NCBI RefSeq assembly: GCF_003268775.1
Contig: NZ_QLSU01000002.1
Span: 186,001 to 250,000 of the forward strand
Length of the DNA stretch: 64,000 nt
Origin: Paraburkholderia unamae
Lineage (GTDB): Bacteria > Pseudomonadota > Gammaproteobacteria > Burkholderiales > Burkholderiaceae
Direction of reading: 5' to 3'
Shown here: positions 38,909 to 47,879 of the stretch, piece after piece
Position numbering within the stretch: the first letter of the stretch is position 1
Layout of the letters: every line of letters starts with the position of its first letter
The notes under the pieces: model-generated
Databases searched by the model: none
Told to the model about the DNA's origin: nothing
Seen by the model: only the letters and a program-made list of their open reading frames with translations
Program-made: the position numbers and the translations under genes

Positions 38909-40477
38909 ATGTCCTCACCTGCCGCAACGAGTCTGCGGCGCACGCTGCTGCGGCGCCTCGCCGCCCCGCTTTCGCTGCTCGCGCTCATGAGCGGCCTGAT
39001 CGCCTATTGGCTGGCCTGGCAATACACGCAGCACGTGGTCGACCGCTCGCTTGCCGACCTCGCCACGGCCATTTCGCGGCAAATCCAGATCGCCGGCGCC
39101 GACGCGCCCAAAACCGTTCCCCCGCTCGCGCAGGCGATGTTCTCCGACCCCGTGGAACATCTCATCTATCGCATCAGCAACGGCGAAACGGAAATCGCGG
39201 GCGATCATGACCTGCCGCTCCAGGGCACCAACGTGCGCCGCATGCACTATGCGTACGTGTTCGAAACGATGTACCGGGGCGTGAGCGTACGCGTCGCGCA
39301 GGTTCGCGTGCCACAGCCGCACGGCAATCCCATCGTCGTCGAAGTCGGTCAGCCCGTGCACCATCGCTTTCGCATCGCAGCCGAGTTTCTCGTCGCAATC
39401 ATGATGCCGCTGCTGCTCCTGCTGCTGGCCGGCTGGGTCATCGTGTGGCGCGTGGTGAATCAGCAGCTCAACCCCCTCACGCAGCTCGCCGATTCGCTCA
39501 ATCGCCAGACGCACACCTCGCTCGAACCCGTCGACGAGACCTATGTGCCCGTCGAAATCCGTCCGCTCACCGGCGCGCTCAACGCGCTGCTCGGCCGCCT
39601 GAAAACCGCGCTCGACGCACAGCGCAAGTTCATCGCCGACGCCGCGCACCAGTTGCGCACGCCGCTCACTGCGGTGAAGCTGCACGCCGAGCAAGCCGTG
39701 AATGCGCGCGAGCCGCAAAAGGTCAACGACGCCGTGCGCGAGCTGCGCGCGGCGGCCGACCGCGCGGTGCGATTGTCGAACCAGTTGCTGTCGCTCGCGC
39801 GCGCGGAGCCGGGTGAACAGGCCGCGCGTTTCGTCGATATCGACATGGCGGCGCTCGCCTTCGAGACCGGCGCCGAGTGGGTGCCGCGCGCGCTCGCGAG
39901 CCACGTGGACCTCGGCTTCCAGCGCCTCGACGACCCCGAGAACGACTCGCCGTTGATGGTGCGTGGCAACCCCGTGCTGCTGCACGAGGTCATTGCGAAT
40001 CTGCTCGACAATGCGCTCAAGTATTTGCCGCCCGCGCGCATGGACGGCGGTCGCATCACCGTGACCGTTTCGCAGTCTGTCGCCGACGGCATGCCGATGG
40101 CCGAGATCATCGTGGAGGACAACGGCGGGGGCGTGCCGGCATCGCAGCAGGCGGATCTCTTCAAGCGCTTTTTCCGCGGCGACGGCCAGAGCGAAAGCGG
40201 CGTGGACAGCGGCGCGGGCCTGGGTCTCGCGATCGTGCACGACATCATGACGCTGCATCGTGGCAGCGTGCATTACGAAGATGCGCCCGAAGGCGGCGCG
40301 CGCTTCATCGTGCGCGTGCCGCTCGTGAAACCCCGCGCGCCTGGCGCCAGGGATGCGAGGGACGCGAAGGACATCAAGGAAGCGCCGGTTGCCGAAGCCG
40401 CCCAACTTCACGCCGTCGCACCCAGTGAGCCGCAAGGCAGCAAGAACCCCACGCACCAGGCAAGCGTCGATCTGTAA
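38909..40477 (+). CDS. Sensor histidine kinase (TctE/QseC-like)
   Basis: A 522-residue inner-membrane kinase. Two membrane helices (residues about 20-38 and 158-181) flank a periplasmic sensor of about 120 residues of the TctE-type (2CSK_N-like). HAMP is short, followed by the H-box FIADAAHQLRTPLTAVKLHAEQ with His247, the N-box HEVIANLLDNALKYLPPA, and G-boxes VEDNGGGVP and GAGLGLAIV. A C-terminal tail of about 45 residues, rich in Ala, Lys and Pro, extends past the ATPase domain. The start at 38909 (MSSPAATSLRRTLLRRL) is preferred to an ATG 42 codons upstream, because it is placed correctly before the first helix. Confidence 0.92.
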   Translation: MSSPAATSLRRTLLRRLAAPLSLLALMSGLIAYWLAWQYTQHVVDRSLADLATAISRQIQIAGADAPKTVPPLAQAMFSDPVEHLIYRISNGETEIAGDHDLPLQGTNVRRMHYAYVFETMYRGVSVRVAQVRVPQPHGNPIVVEVGQPVHHRFRIAAEFLVAIMMPLLLLLLAGWVIVWRVVNQQLNPLTQLADSLNRQTHTSLEPVDETYVPVEIRPLTGALNALLGRLKTALDAQRKFIADAAHQLRTPLTAVKLHAEQAVNAREPQKVNDAVRELRAAADRAVRLSNQLLSLARAEPGEQAARFVDIDMAALAFETGAEWVPRALASHVDLGFQRLDDPENDSPLMVRGNPVLLHEVIANLLDNALKYLPPARMDGGRITVTVSQSVADGMPMAEIIVEDNGGGVPASQQADLFKRFFRGDGQSESGVDSGAGLGLAIVHDIMTLHRGSVHYEDAPEGGARFIVRVPLVKPRAPGARDARDAKDIKEAPVAEAAQLHAVAPSEPQGSKNPTHQASVDL

Positions 40478-40498
40478 CGCCACGCAGCGACACAAACG

Positions 40499-40524
40499 AC
40501 AAGGGCCGCTCATGCGGCCCTTGT
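40499..40524. terminator. Bidirectional terminator between kinase and SET genes
   Basis: ACAAGGGCCGC (40499-40509), TCAT loop, GCGGCCCTTGT (40514-40524), followed by GTCTTGTG. It serves the convergent kinase (plus) and SET (minus) genes. Confidence 0.75.
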
Positions 40525-40563
40525 GTCTTGTGCAACGCGCCGCGCGGCGGCGTGCTCACTCGC

Positions 40564-41061
40564 TCACTTCTTCTTTTTGCCCTTGCCTTTCGAGCCCTTC
40601 GCGGGCTTGTCGTCGTCGGGCGGCGCGAGCATCGTGCCGCGGCACTTGCGCGCGCCACAACGGCACTCGTATTCGCGCTTGAGCTTCTTCGTCTGCTTCG
40701 CGTCGATCACGAGGCCATAGTCGTAGAAAAGCTCCTCGCCTTCGGGAATGTCGCGCAGCGCGTGAATGTACACGTGCCCGTCGATTTCCTCGGCTTCGCA
40801 GTTCGGCGCGCACGAATGATTGATCCAGCGCGCGCTGTTGCCGTTCACCTTGCCGTCGATCACGCCGCCTTCGTCGAGCGCGAAGTAGAACGTGTGATTC
40901 GGTTCGTCAGGATTATGCGGATGACGGCGCAGCGCTTCCTTCCAGGAAATGCGCTCGCCCTTGTATTCGACCAGCCGATCTCCGGCCGCGATGGAGACCG
41001 CCGCAAACACGCCCTTGCCGTGCACGCCCGACTGGCGCACGACGATCCTGCGTACACTCAT
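40564..41061 (-). CDS. SET-domain protein-lysine methyltransferase with post-SET zinc motif
   Basis: A 165-residue protein made almost wholly of a SET domain. Signatures in order: HGKGVFA (14-20), the SAM/lysine-channel core RWINHSCAPNCEAEE (79-92), EGEELFYDYG (107-116) and a post-SET cluster CRCGARKCRG (Cys133, 135, 140) that would bind zinc with Cys88. The tail is strongly basic and low complexity (KGSKGKGKKKK). It has no signal peptide. SET enzymes methylate lysines of proteins; in bacteria some act on host histones and others on own proteins. The start at 41061 lies exactly before the conserved N-terminal strand. The target is unknown. Confidence 0.9.
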   Translation of the reverse strand: MSVRRIVVRQSGVHGKGVFAAVSIAAGDRLVEYKGERISWKEALRRHPHNPDEPNHTFYFALDEGGVIDGKVNGNSARWINHSCAPNCEAEEIDGHVYIHALRDIPEGEELFYDYGLVIDAKQTKKLKREYECRCGARKCRGTMLAPPDDDKPAKGSKGKGKKKK

Positions 41062-41321
41062 TGAATGAATCCTTGTGAAGTACTGGGGGAGACTGCCCCG
41101 GTCATGGCAAGCGGCTTTCTCATGAAGCCGTGTGTGGCGGCTCGCCTGGTGAAGCGGCACGCATCGCTTCTCGCTTCGCTTCTCGCCCCCACGCAAACGC
41201 GGCGCCGATTCGGCGCCGCGCTCGTGTGACGCCCGGCGCGCCACAGACGGCATCGTACACGTTCGCGCCTCTTTCGTTCAACCCGTATGCCGCGCGCAAC
41301 CTGCCTGACGCAATACGCGCC

Positions 41322-42434
41322 TCAGCGCTGGCCAAGCGTCGTCTCGCCGAACAGCTTCTTGAACTCGCGCGGTTGCGAGCGCCAGTATTGCGGCGGTGCG
41401 CTCACGCTCGCGCCCAGTTGCGCAGCGGCGTGCCACGGCCAGCGCGGATCGTAGAGCATCGCGCGCGCCATGGCGATCATGTCGGCTTCGCCGTCTTCGA
41501 GAATCTGGTTGGCCTGCAACGCGTCGGTGATGAGCCCCACCGCGATGGTCGTCATGCCCGTTTCCGCTTTCACCTTGCGCGCGAACGGCACTTGATAGCC
41601 CGGCTCCACCGGAATCTTCTGCAACGGCGACACGCCGCCCGACGACACGTCGATCCAGTCCGCGCCGCGCGCCTTGAGCGCCTGCGCGAACACCACGGTG
41701 TCCTCGGGCGTCCAGCCGCCATCGACCCAGTCCGTCGCGGAAACGCGCACGCCTATCGGACGATCGGCGGGAAACTCCGCGCGCACCGCGTCGAACACTT
41801 CAAGCGGAAAGCGCATGCGGTTCTCGCGCGAGCCGCCGTATTCGTCGCTGCGCTGGTTCGCAATCGGCGAAAGGAACTGATGCAGCAGATAACCGTGCGC
41901 CGCGTGAACTTCGAGCGCGTCGATGCCGAGGCGCGCGGCGCGGCGCGCCGTAGCCACGAACGCATCGCGCACGCGATTGAGGCCCGCGACGTCGAGCGCG
42001 AGCGGCGGCGTTTCATCGGCCTTGTGCGGGAGCGCGGAAGGCGCATGCGGAAGCCATCCCCCCTCGGCGACGGGAATCAGCTGGCCGCCCTCCCAGGGCA
42101 CGTGGCTCGACGCCTTGCGCCCCGCGTGCGCGATCTGCATCGCGATGCGAATCGGCGAATGGCGGCGTATCGCGGCGATCACGGGTTCGAGCGCGGCTTC
42201 GGTCACGTCGTCCCACAGGCCGAGGTCGCCTGGCGTGATGCGGCCGTCGGGCTCCACGGCAGTCGCTTCGATGCAGAGCATCGCGGCGCCCGAGAGCGCG
42301 AGGTGACCGAGATGGATCATGTGCCAGTCGTTGGCTTCGCCTCGTTCGGCGGAGTACTGACACATCGGTGAGACAACGATGCGATTGGCGAGCGTCACGC
42401 CACGCAGTTCGAGCGGAGTGAAGAGCTTGCTCAT
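41322..42434 (-). CDS. Old Yellow Enzyme family NADH:flavin oxidoreductase (NamA/XenA-like)
   Basis: A 370-residue FMN enzyme that reduces activated C=C bonds or nitro groups. It starts MSKLFTPLELRGVTLANRIVVSPMCQYSAERGEANDWHMIHLG, typical of the thermophilic-like OYE subclass (Cys in SPMCQY near the flavin). The active-site HxxH block is AAHGYLLHQFLSPIANQRSDEYGGSRENRMRF. It is monocistronic. Its physiological substrate is not known; members act on enones and quinone-like stress compounds. Confidence 0.93.
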   Translation of the reverse strand: MSKLFTPLELRGVTLANRIVVSPMCQYSAERGEANDWHMIHLGHLALSGAAMLCIEATAVEPDGRITPGDLGLWDDVTEAALEPVIAAIRRHSPIRIAMQIAHAGRKASSHVPWEGGQLIPVAEGGWLPHAPSALPHKADETPPLALDVAGLNRVRDAFVATARRAARLGIDALEVHAAHGYLLHQFLSPIANQRSDEYGGSRENRMRFPLEVFDAVRAEFPADRPIGVRVSATDWVDGGWTPEDTVVFAQALKARGADWIDVSSGGVSPLQKIPVEPGYQVPFARKVKAETGMTTIAVGLITDALQANQILEDGEADMIAMARAMLYDPRWPWHAAAQLGASVSAPPQYWRSQPREFKKLFGETTLGQR

Positions 42435-42554
42435 GGGAGGTCCACGGACGGTTGGCGGAAGCGTCCGAGAATAGCACGCGGATTTTTCACGCGCTCGACA
42501 GGGGATTCGGCTGGTGTTTCGGTGGGGTCCGCCTGTGGACCGCCTCAGCGCGAC

Positions 42555-43292
42555 TCAGGGCTGCTTTGCGGACTGGCGTGCCATGTGCGCGTCGGCGGCG
42601 TCGAGCCATTCGCCAAACATGCGGCTCGCCTGCGCTTCGAGCAGCGGCCCGTGGCGCGCCGTGTCGCCGCGCAGCGCGTTGACATCGACGCCCGCCGTGG
42701 CGATTTCCGAGGCATGGCCGATCAACCAGGGCTCGAAGCGGTCGGCGCGCACTTCGGGATGGCATTGCAGGCCAAGCACGTGATCGCCCCAGGCAAACGC
42801 CTGGTTTTCGCACAGCGGCGTGGAAGCGAGACGGGTCGCGCCTTGCGGCAGATCGAACGTGTCGCCATGCCAGTGCAGCATGGAGGTCGCCGCACCGTCG
42901 AGATGTTGCAACGGCGAGGCGCGGCCGGCGTCGGTGAGCGTGAGCGGCGTCCAGCCGATTTCGGGCCGGGGCCCTGCGTAGACGCGCGCGCCGAGCACGC
43001 GCGCGATGAGCTGCGCGCCAAGGCAAATGCCAAGCGTGGGCAGTCCGGCCGCGATGCGCTTCTCGATCATCGCGGCGAGCGGTACGAGCGTGGGATAGCG
43101 TGCGTCGTCGCACGCATTGATCGGGCCGCCCAGGATCACCATGAGCGAGGCCGACAAGGGATTGAGCGCGCCGATACGCGCGAAGCCGACGTCCACGTAG
43201 CGCACGGGACGTCCACGATCGCCGAGCACGCGCTCGAAACTGCCGAGGTCCTCGAAATAGACATGGCGGACGGCCAATACTTCGCGATTCAT
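42555..43292 (-). CDS. Class I glutamine amidotransferase-like protein (GuaA N-domain-like)
   Basis: A 245-residue single GATase domain. The nucleophile Cys lies in LGICLGAQLIARVLGA and the His-Glu pair in LGLQCHPEVR. It is not fused to a synthetase. Such stand-alone proteins are often annotated GMP synthase-like, and some hydrolyse gamma-glutamyl compounds. The start at 43292 (MNREVLAVRHVYFEDLG) fits the family; upstream in-frame codons are not conserved. No polyamine or glutathione catabolic genes are adjacent, so the role is open. Confidence 0.88.
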   Translation of the reverse strand: MNREVLAVRHVYFEDLGSFERVLGDRGRPVRYVDVGFARIGALNPLSASLMVILGGPINACDDARYPTLVPLAAMIEKRIAAGLPTLGICLGAQLIARVLGARVYAGPRPEIGWTPLTLTDAGRASPLQHLDGAATSMLHWHGDTFDLPQGATRLASTPLCENQAFAWGDHVLGLQCHPEVRADRFEPWLIGHASEIATAGVDVNALRGDTARHGPLLEAQASRMFGEWLDAADAHMARQSAKQP

Positions 43293-43559
43293 CGGCAAAT
43301 TCCCGGGTCGGCGGTCGGCAACTAGTACGTCGTCCTGCCCATTGTCCAGCGCGTCGCCGCGTTGGCCTGGCTCAAGACGAACGTTTGCGCCAACGGTCGT
43401 GGCAAAAAACTTGTGACAACTATGCGAATTTCGACGCCGGCGCGGCGCAAATCGATTGCGCGCGCAAGCGGCGTCGGGAAGCGCTGCATGACCGCGCGTT
43501 GCACGCATGACGCGTGCACGCGCGCGCCGCCCGCACGGGGCGGCAGCGCAGCTTCGGGC

Positions 43560-44198
43560 TTAAACCGCGAAGATCTTCCAGTTCTTCTTCTGGGTCGTCG
43601 CGTCGGCCTGTTCGTACACCGAGCAATCGAGACGCAGATCCGTGTCGGCCATATCGATGCCGAGCAGCTGGCAATGATGCGGCGTCTTCTTCGGGTTCTT
43701 GCTCGGCTCGAAATGCGAGCAGGTCAGGCACATGCGGTGTTGCGGGCTGGTTTCCTGCGCTTCGAGCAGATAAACCGTCTTGAGCAACGTGCGATAGAGC
43801 GTGGACTGCTCTTCGGCCTTGAGCGTGCCGACCGCCTTCGAGAGGAAGTCCGGCCACTGCGACGCCTTCTTCGCCGCCGTGCGGCCGCGCGAGGTGAGAC
43901 GCACCGCGAGTGCGCGGCCGTCGTCGAGCGCGCGACGCTTTTCGACGAGCCCCTTGGTTTCGAGCGTGCTCACCGCATCGCTGGTGGTCGCGGCCGTGAG
44001 GGCCGTTTCACGTGCGATCTCGCCGAGGCGCATCGGCCCCTTGCGCTGCATCAGCAGCACGAGAATTTCGCCCTGGGTAGGCGTGAGTCCTGCCCCTTCG
44101 GCCCAGTCCCACGCCTGGCTCCGCATTGCCGTGCTCAGTCGCAGCAGGCTATGGGTCACCCGCCCGGCTGCCTGCTCTCCGTATACGCCTTCGCTCAT
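43560..44198 (-). CDS. MarR-family regulator with a C-terminal cysteine cluster
   Basis: A 212-residue protein. Residues 1-145 form a MarR winged-helix domain (LTPTQGEILVLLMQRKGPMRLGEIARETALTAATTSDAVSTLETKGLVEKRRALDDGRALAVRLTSRG). The extra C-terminal part, about 60 residues, holds four cysteines: Cys157 and Cys160 (CLTC), Cys176 (HHC) and Cys192 (LDC), which could bind zinc or an iron-sulfur cluster. Normal MarR proteins end near residue 145-150. The domain may sense metal or redox state. A perfect inverted repeat upstream (44321-44340) may be its operator. Confidence 0.88.
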   Translation of the reverse strand: MSEGVYGEQAAGRVTHSLLRLSTAMRSQAWDWAEGAGLTPTQGEILVLLMQRKGPMRLGEIARETALTAATTSDAVSTLETKGLVEKRRALDDGRALAVRLTSRGRTAAKKASQWPDFLSKAVGTLKAEEQSTLYRTLLKTVYLLEAQETSPQHRMCLTCSHFEPSKNPKKTPHHCQLLGIDMADTDLRLDCSVYEQADATTQKKNWKIFAV

Positions 44199-44320
44199 AG
44201 TCTTTCGCTGGTTATTGGCAGCTTGCGCTGCATCGTCAGCCGCCGTTCTGGCCGACGGCCTGTGGGAACGCTGGCGCCCGGTTTTCCCGGACGCCGCACC
44301 ATCTCAAAAAATTCCTGCTT

Positions 44321-44340
44321 CGCGTACGCCATGGTACGCG
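44321..44340. promoter_or_regulatory. Inverted repeat upstream of the MarR gene
   Basis: CGCGTAC, six bases, GTACGCG: a perfect 7-bp inverted repeat about 125 bases before the MarR start. It is a candidate autoregulatory operator; no supporting second copy was found. Confidence 0.35.
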
Positions 44341-44447
44341 TTGCACGGTCATGCTTCTTGCCGCGGGCGGCGAAAACATCCTTCAAGTCCCGACGCCCGA
44401 GCAGCAAACCGCCATTCTATGCGAGAGTAGCCAATCGCACAGCTAAC

Positions 44448-44760
44448 TTATCCAACGTGAATTGTGGATAACCCGTTGATAAGCGCGCTACGATCATGTG
44501 CACAGGTTCTTGACAACGCGCAATCTTCACCCGGGATGTTTGCAGGTTATCGCGGATTTCTGTCGCAAACGCAACTGAAATCTGCCCGATTGTCGCGCGT
44601 CTTTCATTACGCAGTCCATTGAGTTTGCAGGGAATTCGAAGGTTACCCACAGGCGTGTGGCCTTTTCCGCCGTGAATATGGCGTATGTCGCGATCCAGGT
44701 CAAAATATAAGGATCCCCTGGTACCTCGAAACAAGCAAAAAAATATTTCTGCGCGCCTCG
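44448..44760. other. AT-richer intergenic segment with DnaA-box-like sites
   Basis: The 44199-44928 gap holds no convincing gene. It contains an exact DnaA box TGTGGATAA at 44463-44471, facing a 7/9 partner TTATCCAAC at 44448-44456, and an 8/9 box TTACCCACA at 44643-44651. An A/T-rich stretch around 44698-44757 is unusual for this genome. This could be a DnaA-binding locus or a secondary part of the origin region. The stronger candidate for the origin itself lies at 47.9 kb. Confidence 0.4.
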
Positions 44761-44808
44761 AAAAAAGTGCGCTCCGGGCCCCGCAAGGCCCGGTTTCAGC
44801 GCTTTTTT
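44761..44808. terminator. Bidirectional intrinsic terminator
   Basis: CCGGGCC/GGCCCGG (44774-44780, 44787-44793) inside GCGCT/AGCGC, flanked by six As on the left and six Ts on the right, so each strand has a U-tract. It would end the leftward ybdK-type transcript. Confidence 0.8.
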
Positions 44809-44821
44809 GGCGGCTGGAAGC

Positions 44822-44851
44822 AAGAAGGGCGGCCCGAGAGCCGCCCTTCTT
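44822..44851 (-). terminator. Second stem after the GCS2 ligase gene
   Basis: AAGAAGGGCGGC (44822-44833) and GCCGCCCTTCTT (44840-44851), 12 bp perfect, 77 bases beyond the stop. It works together with the following bidirectional terminator. Confidence 0.6.
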
Positions 44852-44928
44852 TACCTGCCTGCACCACTCAGGGCCCTTGCGGCGCACCTTGCAAATTCGG
44901 TCAGTGGTCCTTTACGAGTGCCCCGCGC

Positions 44929-46044
44929 TTATGCGCGCCAGCGCAGGCACTGCTGCCGCACCGCCTCGTGCAGCGACTTCTCCTCGGCCACCACGCTGCG
45001 CAGCCAGGTGGCGTCGTTGGTCTGCGCGCGGGCGATCGTGCCGATTTCCGTGAGCGCGCGCGTCGAGCCGAGCGCCTCGCCGTGCGGCGCGATCCGCTCC
45101 AGCGTGTCGAGAATGTCTTCCGAAATCGTGCGGCGCTCGCCTGTCTGCGGATTCACGCAGGTGCCGGCGAGGCCGAAGCGGCACGCCTGGAAACGGTTGA
45201 ACGTGTAGACGAGATAGTCGTCCTCACGCGGCGCGATCGGGCGATCGGTGAGCAGATGGCGCGCGAGCGTCTGGATGTAGCAGGCGATCGCGGCCGCACG
45301 CTCCACCGAAAGCGGCGTGTCCATCACGCGCACCTCGATCGTGCCGAAACCGGGCTTCGGGCGGATGTCCCAGTAGAAGTCTTTCATGCTGTTGACAACG
45401 CCCGTGTGCACCATCTTCGAGAAGTACTCCTTGAACTCCTCCCAGCTCAGCACGAAGGGCGCACGGCCCGAAAGCGGAAACGCGAACACCGAATTCAGGC
45501 GCGCCGAGTGAAAGCCGGTGTCCACGCCCTGCACATAGGGCGACGACGCCGAGAGCGCGATGAAATGCGGGATGAAGCGCGAAAGCGAGTGCAGCAGAAA
45601 GAGCGCGCTGTCGGGATCGGGACAGCCGATGTGCACGTGCTGGCCGAACACCGTGAACTGCTTGGCGAGGTAGCCGTAGAGCTCGGAAAGGTACTGAAAG
45701 CGCGGGGTATCCACGATACGCCGGTCGCTCCACTGCTGGAACGCGTGCGTGCCGCCCCCGCACAGGCCGACGTTGAGGCGATCGGCCGCGGCGACGAGCA
45801 CGTCGCGAATCTTGCGCAGATCGGCCACGGCCTGCTCGTGCGTCGTGCAGATACCCGTGGAAAGCTCGATCATGCTTTCGGTGATTTCGGGCGTGATGTT
45901 GCCCGGAATCTCCTGATCTTTGACGAGGCGCATGAGGTCGCTCCCCGCCTTGGTCAGATCGTAGTCATGCGTGTTAACGATCTGCATTTCGAGTTCGATG
46001 CCGAAGGTGAACGGCTTCGAATCGACAAACGCTTCCAGTGACAT
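44929..46044 (-). CDS. ybdK: GCS2-type carboxylate-amine ligase (YbdK-like)
   Basis: A 371-residue ATP-dependent ligase of the glutamate-cysteine ligase 2 family. It begins [30 protein letters not shown], with the metal/ATP site motif GIELEMQ, and has [27 protein letters not shown] and the [16 protein letters not shown] block. E. coli YbdK shows only weak glutamate-cysteine ligase activity, so the true substrates may be another amine and acid. The first committed step of glutathione synthesis may be done by a different gene elsewhere. It lies 49 bases after the antiporter gene, in the same direction. Confidence 0.9.
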   Translation of the reverse strand: MSLEAFVDSKPFTFGIELEMQIVNTHDYDLTKAGSDLMRLVKDQEIPGNITPEITESMIELSTGICTTHEQAVADLRKIRDVLVAAADRLNVGLCGGGTHAFQQWSDRRIVDTPRFQYLSELYGYLAKQFTVFGQHVHIGCPDPDSALFLLHSLSRFIPHFIALSASSPYVQGVDTGFHSARLNSVFAFPLSGRAPFVLSWEEFKEYFSKMVHTGVVNSMKDFYWDIRPKPGFGTIEVRVMDTPLSVERAAAIACYIQTLARHLLTDRPIAPREDDYLVYTFNRFQACRFGLAGTCVNPQTGERRTISEDILDTLERIAPHGEALGSTRALTEIGTIARAQTNDATWLRSVVAEEKSLHEAVRQQCLRWRA

Positions 46045-46093
46045 GGCATCCCCTTACAGGGCGGCGCGCGGCGATGCTCGCGCGCCGCGTAAT

Positions 46094-47299
46094 TCATTGT
46101 TCGCCGCGCTCGCCGACGAGCGCCAGCGCGCGGTAGACGAGCCACGGCCCGAGGAGCTGAAGCACGACGATCGCGCAGAGCATGATCGCGCGCAGCCGCG
46201 GATCGAAGGTCGGATAAAGCTCGTAGGTGTCCTCGACAAGCAGCAGCGCCAGCGCCGACATTGGCGCGAGCGCAACGCCGAGCGCGACGCCCTGCTTCCA
46301 GTCGAGACCGCTCGGCTTCGCGAAGATCAGCACACCGACGAGTTTCGCCACGAGCCGTGCGACGATCAGCCCCGCCGCGGCCACGCCGCCCACGAGAATG
46401 TCGTGCCACTCGAAGGTCGTGAGCGTGAGCACGAAAAGGATCACGGTGAGCAGCCACCCCGCCGTGCCGAAGTGCTGCGGCCACAACTGCGGCCGCGCTT
46501 CGAGATTCTTCACGATGATGCCGGCGGCCAGCAGGCTCAGGATCGTCGAAAGCTTGAGCAGATGCGCAATGGCGATCGCGAGCAGCACGAGGCCGAAGAG
46601 CGCGACGAACGAGTGCTCGTCCTGCGGGCTCAGGCGCCGGTAAAAAAGCGTGCACGCGCGCGCCAGCACGAACGCGAGAATCAGCGAGCCGATCAGCAGG
46701 TAAAGCGGCTGAAGAATGGTCGCGAACACGTTTCCATAGATTTCCTGGTGCAGCCAGCTGGAAGCAAGCTTTTCCACAATCACGGCATACATGCTGTTGA
46801 GCGCCGTGAGCGTGAGCAGACGCTGCGTGACCTGCCCTTCCGCGCGCAACTCGGTCTTGAGCTGGATCACCATGGCGGGCGACGTGGCCATGGAAATCGC
46901 GGCTACGACGAGCGCGATCATCGCCGGCACCGAAAGGAACAGCAGCACCACGAGCACGAGCACGAAGGTGAGCGACGCCTCGGCAAGACTCGAGAGGATC
47001 AGCCAGGGATTGCGGCGGATCCAGCGCAGGTCGAGCCGGCTGCCGAGTTCGAACAGCAGCAGGCCGAGCGCGACATCGAGCAGCGGCCGCGCAGAGGTGC
47101 CGACATTGGCGTCGATCACGCCAAATCCGGCCGATCCGGCAATGAGGCCGATCACCCCATAGCCCGAAATCCGCGGCAAGCGCCACGCCCGATAGCAGAG
47201 CTCGCCGCACAAACCGGCGGCGAGGAGTGCGAGCCCGGCCCAGAAGATTCCGTCGAGCGGCAACGGCCAGGCGGGGAAAAACGAAAACGCCGACTTCAT
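46094..47299 (-). CDS. Cation/proton antiporter (CPA2-like Na+/H+ exchanger domain)
   Basis: A 401-residue membrane protein with about 11-12 helices and no C-terminal RCK (TrkA-N) domain. Typical parts are LPRISGYGVIGLIAGSAG, LDVALGLLLFELGSRLDLRWIRRNP, ISMATSPAMVIQLKTELRAEGQVTQRLLTLTALNS and LGVALAPMSALALLLVED. The start at 47299 is chosen because GGGAGAAG lies 8 bases upstream; an ATG six codons before overlaps that site. It may be co-transcribed with the ligase gene, a combination reminiscent of glutathione-linked K+ efflux, though this is inference. Confidence 0.85.
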   Translation of the reverse strand: MKSAFSFFPAWPLPLDGIFWAGLALLAAGLCGELCYRAWRLPRISGYGVIGLIAGSAGFGVIDANVGTSARPLLDVALGLLLFELGSRLDLRWIRRNPWLILSSLAEASLTFVLVLVVLLFLSVPAMIALVVAAISMATSPAMVIQLKTELRAEGQVTQRLLTLTALNSMYAVIVEKLASSWLHQEIYGNVFATILQPLYLLIGSLILAFVLARACTLFYRRLSPQDEHSFVALFGLVLLAIAIAHLLKLSTILSLLAAGIIVKNLEARPQLWPQHFGTAGWLLTVILFVLTLTTFEWHDILVGGVAAAGLIVARLVAKLVGVLIFAKPSGLDWKQGVALGVALAPMSALALLLVEDTYELYPTFDPRLRAIMLCAIVVLQLLGPWLVYRALALVGERGEQ

Positions 47300-47879
47300 C
47301 GTGGTGGCTTCTCCCATTTTTCAGAGACAGTCCGGCTGTCCGACGTTGGATCGACAAACGACTGACACGCAGGCAAGCCGCGTGCCGCGCAAGGCGAGCG
47401 GCGCCTCTAACCCCGGTTGGCGCAGCGTTCGCGCTCGCGCCGCGCTGGCGCGGTTCGATGTGGCCGGCCGGCGCGCCCGTGTGGCGAGCCGACGTGAACC
47501 TGCGCTAGCTGCTGCGACTGCGGGAAACCATTGCGCCGGCACATCGCGGTGCGGCGAACAGCCGGTACGGGCGCGTTCCGTTTGGTATGGCGGCGCCCGC
47601 GTTGGATGAACGAACGTTGCCGTCTTCCCTGAGCACTCAGATTCGGGATGAGGGGCAACCGTTCCTTGGACGCGTCGGCCATCTGATGTGGCATGTGACG
47701 CGGAAAGAACGGCGATTGTGCCATAGCTTTTTTGCAATTGTCCGCGCGGGTTCGAAAGCCGTCACGAAGACGGTAATTGCGTCCTCATTGTGCGCTTTTC
47801 GCGATGCGAGCGGAAAAAATGACCGCTTCGGCCGGAGCGCTTGCCCTTGGGTTTTCAAGCTTTAGCCTGGTGATGCTGG
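47300..47879. other. Gene-free left half of the putative origin region
   Basis: About 580 bases without a convincing reading frame and, apart from a GC-rich stretch at 47340-47560, without clear repeats. It carries the promoter of the antiporter gene (leftward) and adjoins the DnaA-box segment. Confidence 0.4.

Noticed and set aside
44005..44014. Half parS GTTTCACGTG in the MarR gene
   Set aside because: The right half does not continue the palindrome.
44195..44407. A 70-codon frame just upstream of the MarR gene whose stop overlaps the MarR start (ATGA)
   Set aside because: The overlap looks operon-like, but the sequence is Arg-rich without domain, the ribosome-binding site is poor and it covers the inverted repeat at 44,321-44,340.
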